Below are positions 1-8,366 of a stretch of 53,486 nt of DNA, one piece after another. Position 1 is the stretch's first letter. Each line of letters opens with the position of its first letter. Under the pieces are notes generated by a model. The model was not told the origin of the DNA and searched no databases. It saw nothing but the letters and a program-made list of their open reading frames with translations. The stretch covers positions 1-53,486 of the forward strand of contig VGWJ01000015.1 of assembly GCA_016873635.1 (NCBI GenBank). Direction: 5' to 3'. Position numbers and translations under genes: made by a program. Source of the stretch: Lentisphaerota bacterium (GTDB taxonomy: Bacteria > Verrucomicrobiota > Kiritimatiellia > UBA8416 > VGWJ01).

Positions 1-350
1 AACTCGATCTTGCCACGATAGGCGAAGCGGCCAAAGGCAATTGATGTTGTGAGACTGAACGCGGCTTCAAAAACATCCCTGTTCAAGGCGGCTAGGACGC
101 GGAGCAAGGAGTCCAGCGCCTCAATCTCCGCTTGCTGGGTTCTTCGAGCGAAGAGTATGCCGCAGTCCGAGATGAAAACACCCTCAACCCGAACCGCATG
201 ATTCGCACCGTCGAGATTCCGGTAGCCTGATGAATACAGCGCGTCCATGGCGCGCATCATACGGGCCTCGTTGTGCATCATTGCTTTGAAGCCGGACAGG
301 TCGGTAAACGCCACAAATGTCTGGCCGGCGTAGTCGGATGTTATCGCCAT
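1..350 (-). CDS. Class III cyclase-like protein, partial (runs off the left edge)
   Basis: The minus strand is open from ATG 350-348 to base 1, giving the first 116 residues of a protein whose C-terminus lies outside the window. A good ribosome binding site (GGAG, about 6 bases upstream) supports the start. The opening FVAFTDLSGFK is followed by FISDCGILF and a late SIAFGRFAYRGKIE, a pattern resembling the beta-alpha core of class III nucleotidyl-cyclase-like proteins of unknown function. No catalytic residues can be assigned from the fragment. It lies 121 bases downstream of the GH99-like gene on the same strand. The reading frame is secure; the family is an inference. Confidence 0.6.
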   Translation of the reverse strand, partial: MAITSDYAGQTFVAFTDLSGFKAMMHNEARMMRAMDALYSSGYRNLDGANHAVRVEGVFISDCGILFARRTQQAEIEALDSLLRVLAALNRDVFEAAFSLTTSIAFGRFAYRGKIE

Positions 351-471
351 CTCCGCTCCTTCTTTTGAACCCGAACGGCAAGCCTCACTTTCGGCGCGGA
401 GCGACGTAAAGTGCAGGCGTTGGTTCGCCGGGCTTTCTCCGCTCTTGTGTCCGGATCACAGCGTTGCTGAA

Positions 472-2016
472 TCATGGCAGTATGGGCACATTAGAGGTGG
501 GCGCAATCTGGCCCGTTAACATCCGCTTCCCTTCACGAGCCAATCGCAGATACCAGTCGGAAGGCAAGCTGTACCCATCTGCATCTAGGGTCACGAACTC
601 AACACCGACAGGGGCATCAGCGGCAGTGGGCGCTAATTTGTACATGGCGGTGCCCTCGTCCACTTCGTCGAACATGGCAATGAAGAGCATGTTGGCGCCA
701 GCGGTTTGCCACTCATACAGTTGTGTCCACAGAAAGCTGCCGCCCATGCGCGGAATCTGGTTGAGATGCGTCGGTATGCCGCGCGTGGCCATGAGATTGT
801 GCCAGGAGAATCCCGGAAACACGACGGGCATGTAATCGATGCCCAACTGGCTTGTCTCGACAATATCGGGGGCAACCCTCGCAAGGCCAAATTGAATGGC
901 TCCGTCTGAGTCGCTATACGCGCCGACCGTCCATGGGCTGAGAACATCGAAACTGCGATAAACGTCGGCCCATGCCGCATTCGTCTTGGAAAGACCATCC
1001 AGCGTGCGCCAAGAGGCTGGTACATTGCCAAACAGAGTCGCCTGATACTTCGGTGCTGCTTCAGATCTAAACCAATTGATCATGTCCTGTATTTGCGTGG
1101 CCGTGCCGGGACGATTTGTATAACCAATGCCGCAGAAGGCCACGATCGGCTTGCCGTCATGCTGAAGGTAAGCGGGGCTTTCCGTGATATGAAATGTATC
1201 TATAAGACAACGCCAATCATTCGTTATGTCTGCTACGAGGCTTGTTTCGTTCGCATGTACGATGTCATACATAATGACAAACACCCGGTGGTAACACTCG
1301 CAGCCCGACATGACATTTTCGAGTACTTGGTTTTCGAAATCGTAACTTGGTTTGCCGACGAAACGCTGTAGGAACACGCCGTCCAGACTATAATCCTGTA
1401 ACCACCTCATATGGCGGTGCACGGTCTCGGTGTTATAGGCGCTATATACACACGCCGGCGCGCCATTTGTGTAAGCTAGGGAGGTGGCGCACAACTCGTT
1501 TGAGTCATATTCTGATAGATCGGGCCAGAGATCAATCGTCATCGTATTGGTTCCCGGTCCCCCATGCCCGATGGACCAGTGTTGCCACCAGGCCTGGGGC
1601 GATCCATCTGCAGGCGTCCCGAACCATCCCTGATATCCGAACATCACTTTCCCGTCCAAGGTCGTTGCGTCGACAGCGAGTGGATTCGTGGAGCTGATGA
1701 TTCGCAAAAATCCGGTCGTTGCGTCCAGTGGAGATGCCACAGAAATCACAGGGCTTGTCACAAACAGATTCCACAGGCGATCCGATACGGGCTTCCACGA
1801 TGGGTTTATCAGATTCTCCGTTGATTCAACGCCGCAGAATGTGTTTGTTTGTGAATTTGTCCAACTGAGAGAAGGGCTGACAGACGTGATTTTGGTGTTC
1901 TGCGCCTTTGCAGACATCGTGCCTGCCAGAGCCAAGAAGGCAATGATTCCCCATCTTATGCCGATGGTGCGGTCACCACGGGTCAATCCATCGTTGCGTT
2001 TCTTCGTATTCCGCAT
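472..2016 (-). CDS. Secreted glycoside hydrolase family 71/99-like protein
   Basis: 514 residues. A basic N-terminus and hydrophobic IIAFLALAGTMSAKA form a signal peptide, with cleavage expected near residue 38. Residues 40-105 are a Trp/Ser/Thr-rich beta module (LSWTNSQTNTF ... TTGFLRII) common in secreted proteins of this group. From about residue 120 the sequence resembles GH99-like proteins: MFGYQGWFGTPADG, WWQHWS, DLWPDLSEYD, DGVFLQRF, then KPIVAFCGIGY and a C-terminal FIAMFDEVDEGTAMYKL. Members of the family act on mannans or related glycans, but the substrate here is unknown. The start ATG has AGGAG 9 bases upstream. Base composition is visibly less GC-rich than the core genes, which suggests transfer. 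Confidence 0.8.
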   Translation of the reverse strand: MRNTKKRNDGLTRGDRTIGIRWGIIAFLALAGTMSAKAQNTKITSVSPSLSWTNSQTNTFCGVESTENLINPSWKPVSDRLWNLFVTSPVISVASPLDATTGFLRIISSTNPLAVDATTLDGKVMFGYQGWFGTPADGSPQAWWQHWSIGHGGPGTNTMTIDLWPDLSEYDSNELCATSLAYTNGAPACVYSAYNTETVHRHMRWLQDYSLDGVFLQRFVGKPSYDFENQVLENVMSGCECYHRVFVIMYDIVHANETSLVADITNDWRCLIDTFHITESPAYLQHDGKPIVAFCGIGYTNRPGTATQIQDMINWFRSEAAPKYQATLFGNVPASWRTLDGLSKTNAAWADVYRSFDVLSPWTVGAYSDSDGAIQFGLARVAPDIVETSQLGIDYMPVVFPGFSWHNLMATRGIPTHLNQIPRMGGSFLWTQLYEWQTAGANMLFIAMFDEVDEGTAMYKLAPTAADAPVGVEFVTLDADGYSLPSDWYLRLAREGKRMLTGQIAPTSNVPILP

Positions 2017-2308
2017 TCCGATTTTCTCCTGCCAGCAGAGGCGAACCGCCGTATTTTAGACATAGATGTCGCAAATACATTCTGGCTGGGGTGAGACGCG
2101 GCGGTTTGAGGCTTCCCGTCCCTCTCCAGCCGTGGCGACGATGGCAAAAAGGGTGAGTTTAGTCAAGGCGGTGTTCAGATAGAATGGGCGTGGGATCGGC
2201 TGTGACTGTAATGGGGCAACTTGGAGCGGCTGGATAGCCTAAAGGGACGGGTTGCGCCGGACTGCCGGAACGGCACTACGCGGATCGGTTGTTGCGCCTG
2301 GCGGCTTG

Positions 2309-3367
2309 TCAGGGACCGCCGCCATGACAGAGTGCCGCGAATGCGGACCTCATGGGTTGCGGAGCGCGCGGCAATATGGAAAGGCGGTCGGCAGGACTGA
2401 CCAGGTCCGGCGGGAGAATGTAACGGGAATAGGCCAGCGTGGTCTCGACGAGGCGGTGGCCGAGGTCTTCCTGTAACACGCGAATGTTCTCGCCTTCGCG
2501 CAGGCGGGTGACGGCGTGGCTGTGCCTGAGCGTCATCGGGGTGACTTCCTTCGGCAGGCCGGCAAGTTGCGCGGCGGAGCGGACGAGGCGCTGGATCGTG
2601 CGGGCACTCAAGGGGGCTCCGGGCGTGCGGCCCCGTAACAGGAAATCGCCGGCTTCTCTGAATGACATCTCGGCGCGGAGCAACGGAAGCAGGTTCTCGG
2701 GGATTGACAAGGTTCGTTGCCGTGTTCCGCCTGCAGAGGTGACGGTGAGTGCGCGGGTGTCGGGATCGGCGTCGCCGACGCGCAGGGCACAGAGTTCGCC
2801 CACTTTGAGGCCGCAACCGTAGAGCAGGCCGAGCGCAAGCCGGTCGCGGGCGGACCGTGCGGCGGCCAGCAGGCGGCGGGCCTCTTCTGGGGCGAGGATG
2901 TCGCGAAGCGGCTGGGGCCTTTTCGGGGTGCGGAATCCCGCCGTGACGCGAAGCCCGCAGAGCTTGTCGAAGGCGGTGCGCAGCACGGTGATGTTGAAAG
3001 CAATCCACGACCAGGATGCGCCTTTATTGGCCACGGAGTATAGAAACCGGCGCGCGTCCTCATCTGATACGAATGCCGGACGGCTGGCGCGTCCATCAGG
3101 ATGCGCCGCATCCATGTGGCTGCGGAAGGCGCGAAGCACCTGCCGGTAACCGAGAAGGGTGCCGTTCCTGAATGAGGCTCCGCGCAGACGGTTGTGAACG
3201 CCGGCCCAGAAGGCGGGCCAGTCAAGGGTGCGGCTGACGCCTTCGGAAAGTCGAACACGGGGCCGGAACCGGCCCGGGCATGAAGGCTGGAAACGGCCCC
3301 ATGGGGGACGGACAGGTCTGTATTGCCTCCGAGCGGCGAGATTTCTCCAGTGTGCGGTTGATGTCAT
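2309..3367 (-). CDS. Tyrosine recombinase with substituted catalytic residues
   Basis: 352 residues; a phage-integrase/XerD-type fold is clear in the C-terminal half. The Arg I motif reads GLKVGEL (K188 where GLR is expected). Box II reads TPMTLRHSHA, so M278 replaces the usual His and R281 is kept. The second His (LGH, H303) and the nucleophile Tyr (TTLAY, Y312) are present. The C-terminal VSPADRL motif matches the one in the upstream integron integrase. The ATG lies 4 bases after that gene's stop, with GGTGA as ribosome binding site, so the two are almost certainly co-translated. It lacks the integron-specific insertion. Two altered catalytic positions suggest an inactive or changed partner, or early decay. 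Confidence 0.85.
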   Translation of the reverse strand: MTSTAHWRNLAARRQYRPVRPPWGRFQPSCPGRFRPRVRLSEGVSRTLDWPAFWAGVHNRLRGASFRNGTLLGYRQVLRAFRSHMDAAHPDGRASRPAFVSDEDARRFLYSVANKGASWSWIAFNITVLRTAFDKLCGLRVTAGFRTPKRPQPLRDILAPEEARRLLAAARSARDRLALGLLYGCGLKVGELCALRVGDADPDTRALTVTSAGGTRQRTLSIPENLLPLLRAEMSFREAGDFLLRGRTPGAPLSARTIQRLVRSAAQLAGLPKEVTPMTLRHSHAVTRLREGENIRVLQEDLGHRLVETTLAYSRYILPPDLVSPADRLSILPRAPQPMRSAFAALCHGGGP

Positions 3368-3371
3368 CTTT

Positions 3372-4634
3372 TCACCAGCGTCCGAACGGGACGGCGAGCA
3401 ACGAAAGGATTGCCGCCACGCGACGGAGGGCTTTTCGCCATGTTCGTGATCGGGAAGAGGGTGCGGCCGATTTCGCCGTTACGGCGGGGCATCCGGCCGG
3501 GGGCTCGTTTTGTGGCGGATCTGCGGGCTTCGCGGGAAGCGATTCCGGCTTTGTCGCGCCGACAGGCGGAATTCTTATCCTGTCCGCCGGACTCGTCACG
3601 GCGTTCGGGCCTGCGTTGAGCAAGTGCGTGTAGATCTGGGTAGTCCGCACATCGTTGTGGCCGAGGAGTTCCTGAACGGTCCGGATATCCGAACCGCTTG
3701 CCAGCAGGTGGGTTGCAAACGAGTGCCGGAAAGTGTGCGCATGAACGTCTTTGCGGATGTCGGCCTTCCTTACCGCCGTTCTGATGGCCTCCTGCAGTAC
3801 GCTTTCGTATACATGGTGGCGCTGGCGGCGGCCGGATCGTGGGTCAACCGACAGAGCCGGCGACGGAAAGACATATTGCCAGTGGAATGCCCTGTTCGTG
3901 TTTGGGTACTTTCGTTCCAGCGCGTACGGCAGATAGACGGTGCCGAAGCCGTCGCGGAGGTCCTGTTCGTGGAGACGCCTGACTTTTTCAATCTGTACTC
4001 TGATGTGTTCTTCTGTGTTGCGCGGGAACGGAACAACCCTGTCTTTCTCGCCCTTGCCATCCCGCACGAGGATTGCCCGGTTCTCGAAATCCACGTCCTT
4101 GACCCTGAGGCGGATCAGTTCGATGATTCGCATTCCGCTGCCGTAGAGAAGAAGGACCATGAGTTGCCTGACGCCTGTTAGATGGGGCAGGATGCTCTCC
4201 ACCTCCTGGACGGACAGAACCACCGGCATGCGCTTGGGCCGTTTGGCCCTGACCACCTCGCCCAGGTCGCCGATTTCCCTCTTGAGCACGTGCCGATAGA
4301 GAAACAGAAGGGCGTTGAGCGCCTGGTTCTGGGTGCTGGCGGCGACATTGGCGTTGACGGCGAGGTGGGTGAGGAATGCATGGACCTCGGGCGCGCCCAT
4401 GTCCTGGGGGTGCCGCATGTTGTGAAAATGAACGTAGCGTGTGACCCAATCAGCGTAGGTCTGTTCGGTGCGGATCGAATAGTGCCGCACGCGGATCTCG
4501 TTGCGGAGGCGGTCAAGGAGGCGGGGGGCAGGCGGAGATTGAAAATTGGGGGAGGAAGAGTCGTTGGCGGGAGGGAGAGGAGCGGGGGGAGAATTGAAAG
4601 TTGAAGATTGAAAAGTGGGAGACGCGTTGTTCAT
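3372..4634 (-). CDS. intI: Integron-type tyrosine integrase with C-terminal extension
   Basis: 420 residues from ATG 4634-4632, chosen because AAGGA sits 8 bases upstream; in-frame starts at 4643 (ATG) and 4670 (GTG) are possible. Residues 1-38 are a Ser/Pro-rich tail. The SAM-like core-binding domain follows (RLRNEIRVRHYSIRTEQTY, then QNQALNALLFLYRHVL). Catalytic residues are R169 (GSGMRIIEL), H300 and R303 (HTFRHSFATH), H326 (LLGH) and Y335 (TTQIYTHLL). The segment ALERKYPNTNRAF-WQYVFPS is the extra domain that separates IntI proteins from XerC/D. About 70 residues beyond the usual C-terminus (Pro/Ala-rich, then basic and hydrophobic) are atypical. No cassette array was recognised beside it. 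Confidence 0.92.
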   Translation of the reverse strand: MNNASPTFQSSTFNSPPAPLPPANDSSSPNFQSPPAPRLLDRLRNEIRVRHYSIRTEQTYADWVTRYVHFHNMRHPQDMGAPEVHAFLTHLAVNANVAASTQNQALNALLFLYRHVLKREIGDLGEVVRAKRPKRMPVVLSVQEVESILPHLTGVRQLMVLLLYGSGMRIIELIRLRVKDVDFENRAILVRDGKGEKDRVVPFPRNTEEHIRVQIEKVRRLHEQDLRDGFGTVYLPYALERKYPNTNRAFHWQYVFPSPALSVDPRSGRRQRHHVYESVLQEAIRTAVRKADIRKDVHAHTFRHSFATHLLASGSDIRTVQELLGHNDVRTTQIYTHLLNAGPNAVTSPADRIRIPPVGATKPESLPAKPADPPQNEPPAGCPAVTAKSAAPSSRSRTWRKALRRVAAILSLLAVPFGRW

Positions 4635-4680
4635 ATCCGCCATCCTTTCTTGACTCGGATTTGGGGGCACTGTAGCAGAG

Positions 4681-4707
4681 GGGGTGTCTCAAAAGTCGTT
4701 ACACCCC
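4681..4707. repeat. Inverted repeat between divergent intI and HTH gene
   Basis: GGGGTGT at 4681-4687 and ACACCCC at 4701-4707 form a perfect 7-bp inverted repeat around a 13-base spacer that contains GTT. It lies in the short divergent region where an integron attI site or an operator for the HTH protein would be expected. The function is inferred only from position. Confidence 0.45.
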
Positions 4708-4724
4708 AAAAGAAAGTTACGGAA

Positions 4725-5201
4725 ATGGAAATGGCGTTCAGACCGCAGATTTACCGCTTGAAACGGATTGTCGAGTTGATCAGAACGGGGACGGCAGATG
4801 GTCGCGCGCCGAATTGCAGGGACTTCTGCCGGGAACTGGGGCTGTCGAGGCCGACGGTGATGCGCTACATCGCATGGTTGAGAGATGACGAGGGGGCTCC
4901 GATCGAGTTTGTTCAGGAGAAGAATGGCTACCGTTTGACCGACCGGACGTGGTCGCTGAAGGCGCCCGACATGACGCGGGAGGAATTGGCTTCGCTATTG
5001 ATGGCGCGGAAACTGGCCGGGCTGCTCAACCCAAGCGCGAGCAGGGTGTTGCGCAGGTTCAGGATGCGGGTGCGATGCCAAGACGTGACGGAATCCCCCT
5101 CGACGCGCGATCGCACGGGACGCCGCCCGCGACGTCCCTCGGAATGTCGCGAGACAGCTTTTGCACGATTTCGCGTCGTTGATATGTCTGCCCGCGAGTG
5201 A
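4725..5201 (+). pseudogene. HTH regulator of the YafY/WYL type, C-terminally truncated
   Basis: The ATG at 4725 (or 4731) begins MEMAFRPQIYRLKRIVELI. Residues 1-65 form an HTH_11-like winged helix (CRDFCRELGLSRPTVMRYIAWLRD), followed by EFVQEKNGYRLTD and the segment REELASLLMARKLAG that normally leads into the WYL ligand-binding domain of a protein of about 320 residues. After that point the sequence turns into Arg-rich, low-complexity residues (RVRCQDV to MSARE) with no WYL core, and the frame stops at residue 158. The gene appears broken near base 5030. It is divergent from intI and could once have controlled it. The HTH assignment is good; whether the remnant is expressed is unknown. Confidence 0.6.
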
Positions 5202-5325
5202 GTTGCGAAGGCGGGACTATTTACCTGGCACCGTTCCCAGGGGAACTGAGTGATCCGTTGCGGTCGGACGTTCGGAACCCGCTGCTGCTTGCCTCCTCTG
5301 GCGCTCGAACCTACAATTCCGGCTT

Positions 5326-5808
5326 ATGAAAGACATTCAACAACGCAGCAGCCAGGCTTCCGATAGTCCGGCAGTGCATTCCGCCGTGCCGCCGCATCCG
5401 GCTTCGCTCGGAAGCTCCGCCGCGACAAGAGGCGCGCGCCAGACTGACGAGGCGTATCGGACCGTCCTGGTGGACGCCATTGCCCTCATCGACAAGACCA
5501 AACGCGACATCAAGGCGCAGATCCATTCAGCCGCCATCACGGCCAAGGCCGAACAGTGCAGTATCGACCAGGTGTGGCTGAGACGCGCCAAGGACAAGAT
5601 CGACCACTTGACCCGGGAACGGGAAGAAGTGAGGCATGCGCTCGGCGATGTGAATCGCCGGATAAAGGACCGCCGCGTGGCGTCGCACGGACGGCCCAAG
5701 GAAACGTTTGCCGAAGCCTTCATGCGACTGGCCAAGGCAAGGCTTCTGCCGGAGGTCTACGAGGATCTGGTCCAGGATGCCAAGGATGCAAGCGGATCGG
5801 ACGTGTGA
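5326..5808 (+). CDS. Hypothetical protein, helical and charged
   Basis: 160 residues with no recognised family. The N-terminal 45 residues are Ser/Pro/Ala-rich and probably disordered. Residues 45-110 are strongly charged and helical (ALIDKTKRDIKAQIHSAA, then KDKIDHLTREREEVRHAL), consistent with a coiled coil. A conserved-looking end, FAEAFMRLAKARLLPEVYEDL, follows. No clear ribosome binding site precedes the ATG. Coding is supported by the amphipathic pattern and balanced composition rather than by homology. It sits 46 bases before the yjbQ-like gene on the same strand. Confidence 0.5.
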   Translation: MKDIQQRSSQASDSPAVHSAVPPHPASLGSSAATRGARQTDEAYRTVLVDAIALIDKTKRDIKAQIHSAAITAKAEQCSIDQVWLRRAKDKIDHLTREREEVRHALGDVNRRIKDRRVASHGRPKETFAEAFMRLAKARLLPEVYEDLVQDAKDASGSDV

Positions 5809-5854
5809 CAGCCCTCGAAACCCGGCGCGTGATCGCGTATAGTCGGAGCGCTCC

Positions 5855-6271
5855 ATGGTCCACCAGAAAACCATCCGCATCAAGACATCCGGCCACCGCG
5901 ACATGCACGACATCACGGCGCAGGTCGCCAAGGTGGTGGTTGAGTCCCGTATCCGCACCGGCACCGCGCACATCTTCAACATCGGTAGCACCGCCAGCGT
6001 GGGAACGATCGAGTACGAGTCGGGGCTGGAGGCCGACCTGCCCGCGATCTTGGACACGCTGATTCCGCCCAGCCGGGCGTACGGCCACGAGCAGGCGTGG
6101 CGCGACGGCAACGGACACTCGCACCTGCAGGCGACTCTCATGGGACCGTCGCTGACCGTGCCGGTTGCAGACGGCCGGCTCGTGCTGGGCGAGTGGCAGC
6201 AGATCTTCCACCTGGAATGCGACGTGAAGCCGCGGGACCGGGAGATCGTGGTGACAGTGCAGGGGGATTAG
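5855..6271 (+). CDS. yjbQ: YjbQ/UPF0047 family protein (secondary thiamine-phosphate synthase-like)
   Basis: 138 residues, full length for the family. The C-terminal signature is nearly canonical: TIEYESGLEADLP, YGHEQAWRDGNGHSHLQA, then MGPSLTVPVADGRLVLGEWQ and a closing EIVVTVQGD. YjbQ proteins form small trimers with a His/Asp/Glu pocket, and E. coli YjbQ shows weak thiamine-phosphate synthase activity; the physiological role is unsettled. GGAG lies 7 bases before the ATG. It is an intact gene among recombinases and remnants, and may simply be a passenger of the accessory region. Confidence 0.9.
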   Translation: MVHQKTIRIKTSGHRDMHDITAQVAKVVVESRIRTGTAHIFNIGSTASVGTIEYESGLEADLPAILDTLIPPSRAYGHEQAWRDGNGHSHLQATLMGPSLTVPVADGRLVLGEWQQIFHLECDVKPRDREIVVTVQGD

Positions 6272-6275
6272 AACG

Positions 6276-6485
6276 ATGAAGCAGTACTCCCATAATGGCC
6301 AGACATACCGGCTGGCGAACGACCTGACGCCGTTCCAGTTCGACATGCAGGTCCACCTCACGGACTGGAAATGGAGGCACCTGAAGACACGGGACTGCGG
6401 ACTCTACAAAGGTGTTGATGTCAGCCAGTTTGTGCTCGGCAAGGTCGGTCCGATGGTGCGTGGGCTCTTCCCGGCCAGGGAACAG
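6276..6485 (+). pseudogene. N-terminal fragment, possibly a PGN_0703-like endonuclease
   Basis: It begins 4 bases after the yjbQ stop, with a G-rich ribosome binding site. It reads MKQYSHNGQTYRL, then DLTPFQFDMQVHLTDWKWRHL, and breaks near 6485, where the sequence becomes the reverse complement of the 3' end of the next gene. The opening resembles PGN_0703-type putative restriction endonucleases, which run to about 300 residues; that resemblance is from memory and needs a search. Only about 70 residues of the original protein remain. Confidence 0.4.
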
Positions 6486-6488
6486 CCG

Positions 6489-7475
6489 CTACTTCTTGAG
6501 CCAAGCACGGCCTTGGTCAGTGAGACGGTACTTCTGGAAGCGACTGTTGGGCTTGTCGGGGATGGTCATCTCGATCAAGCCCGTGTTCAGCAGACGTTTG
6601 ACCTGTTTGTGCAGCTCGCCCGATACGGTACGGTGCCCAAGATTCTTGGCTAGACTGACCTTGCCTTTTTCTGCACTTCGAAGGAACAGCAGCAACTTCG
6701 CGCCCAGCCGCGACTCTAGCCGTGACTCTAGCCGTTCTCCGTCCGTGGGGGTAACTTCCTTGGGTGTTTGCTCCGTCAACGCCTCCGGCATCGTCGCCTG
6801 GGGATGGACCGGCAGGCGGCACATGAAGAATGCGTGATCCTCGTCGAAGTCGAACACGGGCGGCGGTGAGCCGTTCTCCTGCATGGCGTGCAGGATCTTG
6901 GGGATTCCCGTGGCGCGGCCCTCGGTCATGTCCAGTTCCTTGAGGAACTCGCCGATGCGGCGGTTGCGGTAGCGGCGGGGGAGCGCCCGGCCGGCGCGCA
7001 GGTCCTCCAGACGGACTGACCGATCAGGGCCCGGGTAGCTCAGCACGACCAGTTCATCACGGGTTGAAGAAGAGCAGTCCCACGTTCTTTGGGAAGACGG
7101 CCTCCTTCGGGCCCTCCACGATGTTCATCTGCCGGCCAAGGTCGGCCATGGCCAGCTTTCTTGCCGGACCGGCCAGCGGACTCCCAACCTCCTTCAAGAA
7201 GCCGACAACAAGTTCGCGTGACAGGTCGTCCAGCGTGGCGCGCTGGTTGATCCGATCGTCGAACGGCACGGTCGCCGCCAGCGAGAGCAACTCCGTCTCG
7301 TCCGCACCCTTGGCTCGGACTGTGCTGGATCCCTTGCGGATGAAGTAGGCCCAATCCTTGCAGTCCTTTCCGAGTCCGAGCTTCGCCTTGTAGGGTCGGG
7401 TCGGTCCTCCCGGAGCCCAGAGAATGAGCACGTGTTTGCCGTCCACGACCTCAGGCACCACGATCGGAGCGTACG
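6489..7475 (-). pseudogene. Decayed AlbA_2 (Schlafen-like) ATP-binding transcriptional regulator
   Basis: Two pieces of one family are present in order. The upstream piece (about 7475-7057) reads PYAPIVVPEVVDGKHVLILW, YFIRKGSSTVRA, VPFDDRINQRA and ends at NVGLLFFNP with a stop. The downstream piece (7046-6489) resumes at LSYPGPDRSV, then RRYRNRRIGEFLKELD, GRATGIPKIL and a C-terminal winged helix ending RLTDQGRAWLKK. In intact COG2865 proteins about 100 residues of the GHKL-like domain separate these pieces, so an internal deletion with a frame change is inferred. The N-terminal DNA-binding part is also gone, replaced by the resolvase remnant at about 7475. Confidence 0.65.
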
Positions 7476-7935
7476 GAAGAGGGTTGTCCTGGGCACGCCG
7501 AGCGTCCGAGCGATCTGCTTGTACCCGAGGCCGTTCTCACGCAGCTCAATAGCCTTGCCGACGTCGAAAGCCACACGCGGCCGGCCGATCTTGACTCCTT
7601 CGGCTCTCGCTCGTGCCTGCCCGGCCTTCACGCGTTCCACGATCAGCTCGCGCTCGAACTCGGCTATTGCACCGAGGAAGGTGAGAACCATTCTGCCGTA
7701 GGCGCTTGTGGTGTCGATCTGTTGCGTCGTGCTGACGAAACCGACGCCGGCCGCCTGCAGACGTTGGAGCACGCTCAGAACGACCACGTCGAACCTGTGT
7801 CGGGCGGCGTCGGCGAGGAGTCTATTCAATCCCGGCCGGTCCGCCTTGGCGCCTGAAACGCCGGTGTCATCGTAGACCTCAACCACCTGCCATCCCTGGC
7901 GCCGGCAGTAGCCGGCCCTTCGATACGCCTCACGG
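7475..7935 (-). pseudogene. Serine recombinase (resolvase) remnant
   Basis: The minus frame keeps GYCRRQGWQVVEVYDDTGVSG, RPGLNRLLADAARHRFDVVV, then GRMVLTFLGAIAEFERELI and the C-terminal HTH (GYKQIARTLGVPRTTLFRTL). The N-terminal strand with the catalytic Ser (YxRxS) is missing. The stretch after DVVV jumps straight to LQRLQAAGVGF, losing the LDRLxRS segment that carries a catalytic Arg. Downstream the frame reads through into the neighbouring decayed gene. Two independent losses make this inactive. Confidence 0.75.
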
Positions 7936-8155
7936 GGAGCGGACAGGATGGGGCCAAGGACACCGACTGACCGGCCGATTGACGATTCCTTCTGTGCGCT
8001 TTCTGTGTGCTTTCTAGACCCCTTTTCCGTCAGAGCACAAGAGAACGAACGGACGCAAAAGGGAGCGGAACGAGAGGAAGGGACCACTGCGCAAATAGCT
8101 TGTTTTCAACAAGATACGAGCGTATTTACTGGGCAAAACATGGGAAAGAGGGTGG

Positions 8156-8228
<73 letters not shown>

Positions 8229-8256
8229 ACGGGCCGCGAATGCGATCGGGTGAAGG

Positions 8257-8285
8257 ACAATAGCCCGCAACGCGGCCGGAATCAA
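8257..8285 (-). promoter_or_regulatory. Candidate sigma-70 promoter for tRNA-Phe
   Basis: On the minus strand, TTGATT (8285-8280), a 17-base spacer and TATTGT (8262-8257) stand 28 bases before the tRNA 5' end. Each hexamer matches the consensus at four of six positions. Confidence 0.5.
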
Positions 8286-8366
8286 CAGTTTAGTGCGGGG
8301 CCTCGCTGAATCAGGGGCGCGCAAGCGGCGCAGTCGTTCCCGGCCGCGTCGGGCGCGGGCAGGCGC

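Noticed and set aside
4681-4720. GTTACAC/GTTACGG as integron attC core sites
   Set aside because: They do not fit GTTRRRY, and no paired RYYYAAC with a foldable imperfect stem is visible nearby.
8099-8113. CTTGTT-TTC-AACAAG hairpin as a terminator for tRNA-Phe
   Set aside because: No T-run follows on the minus strand; the stem is short.
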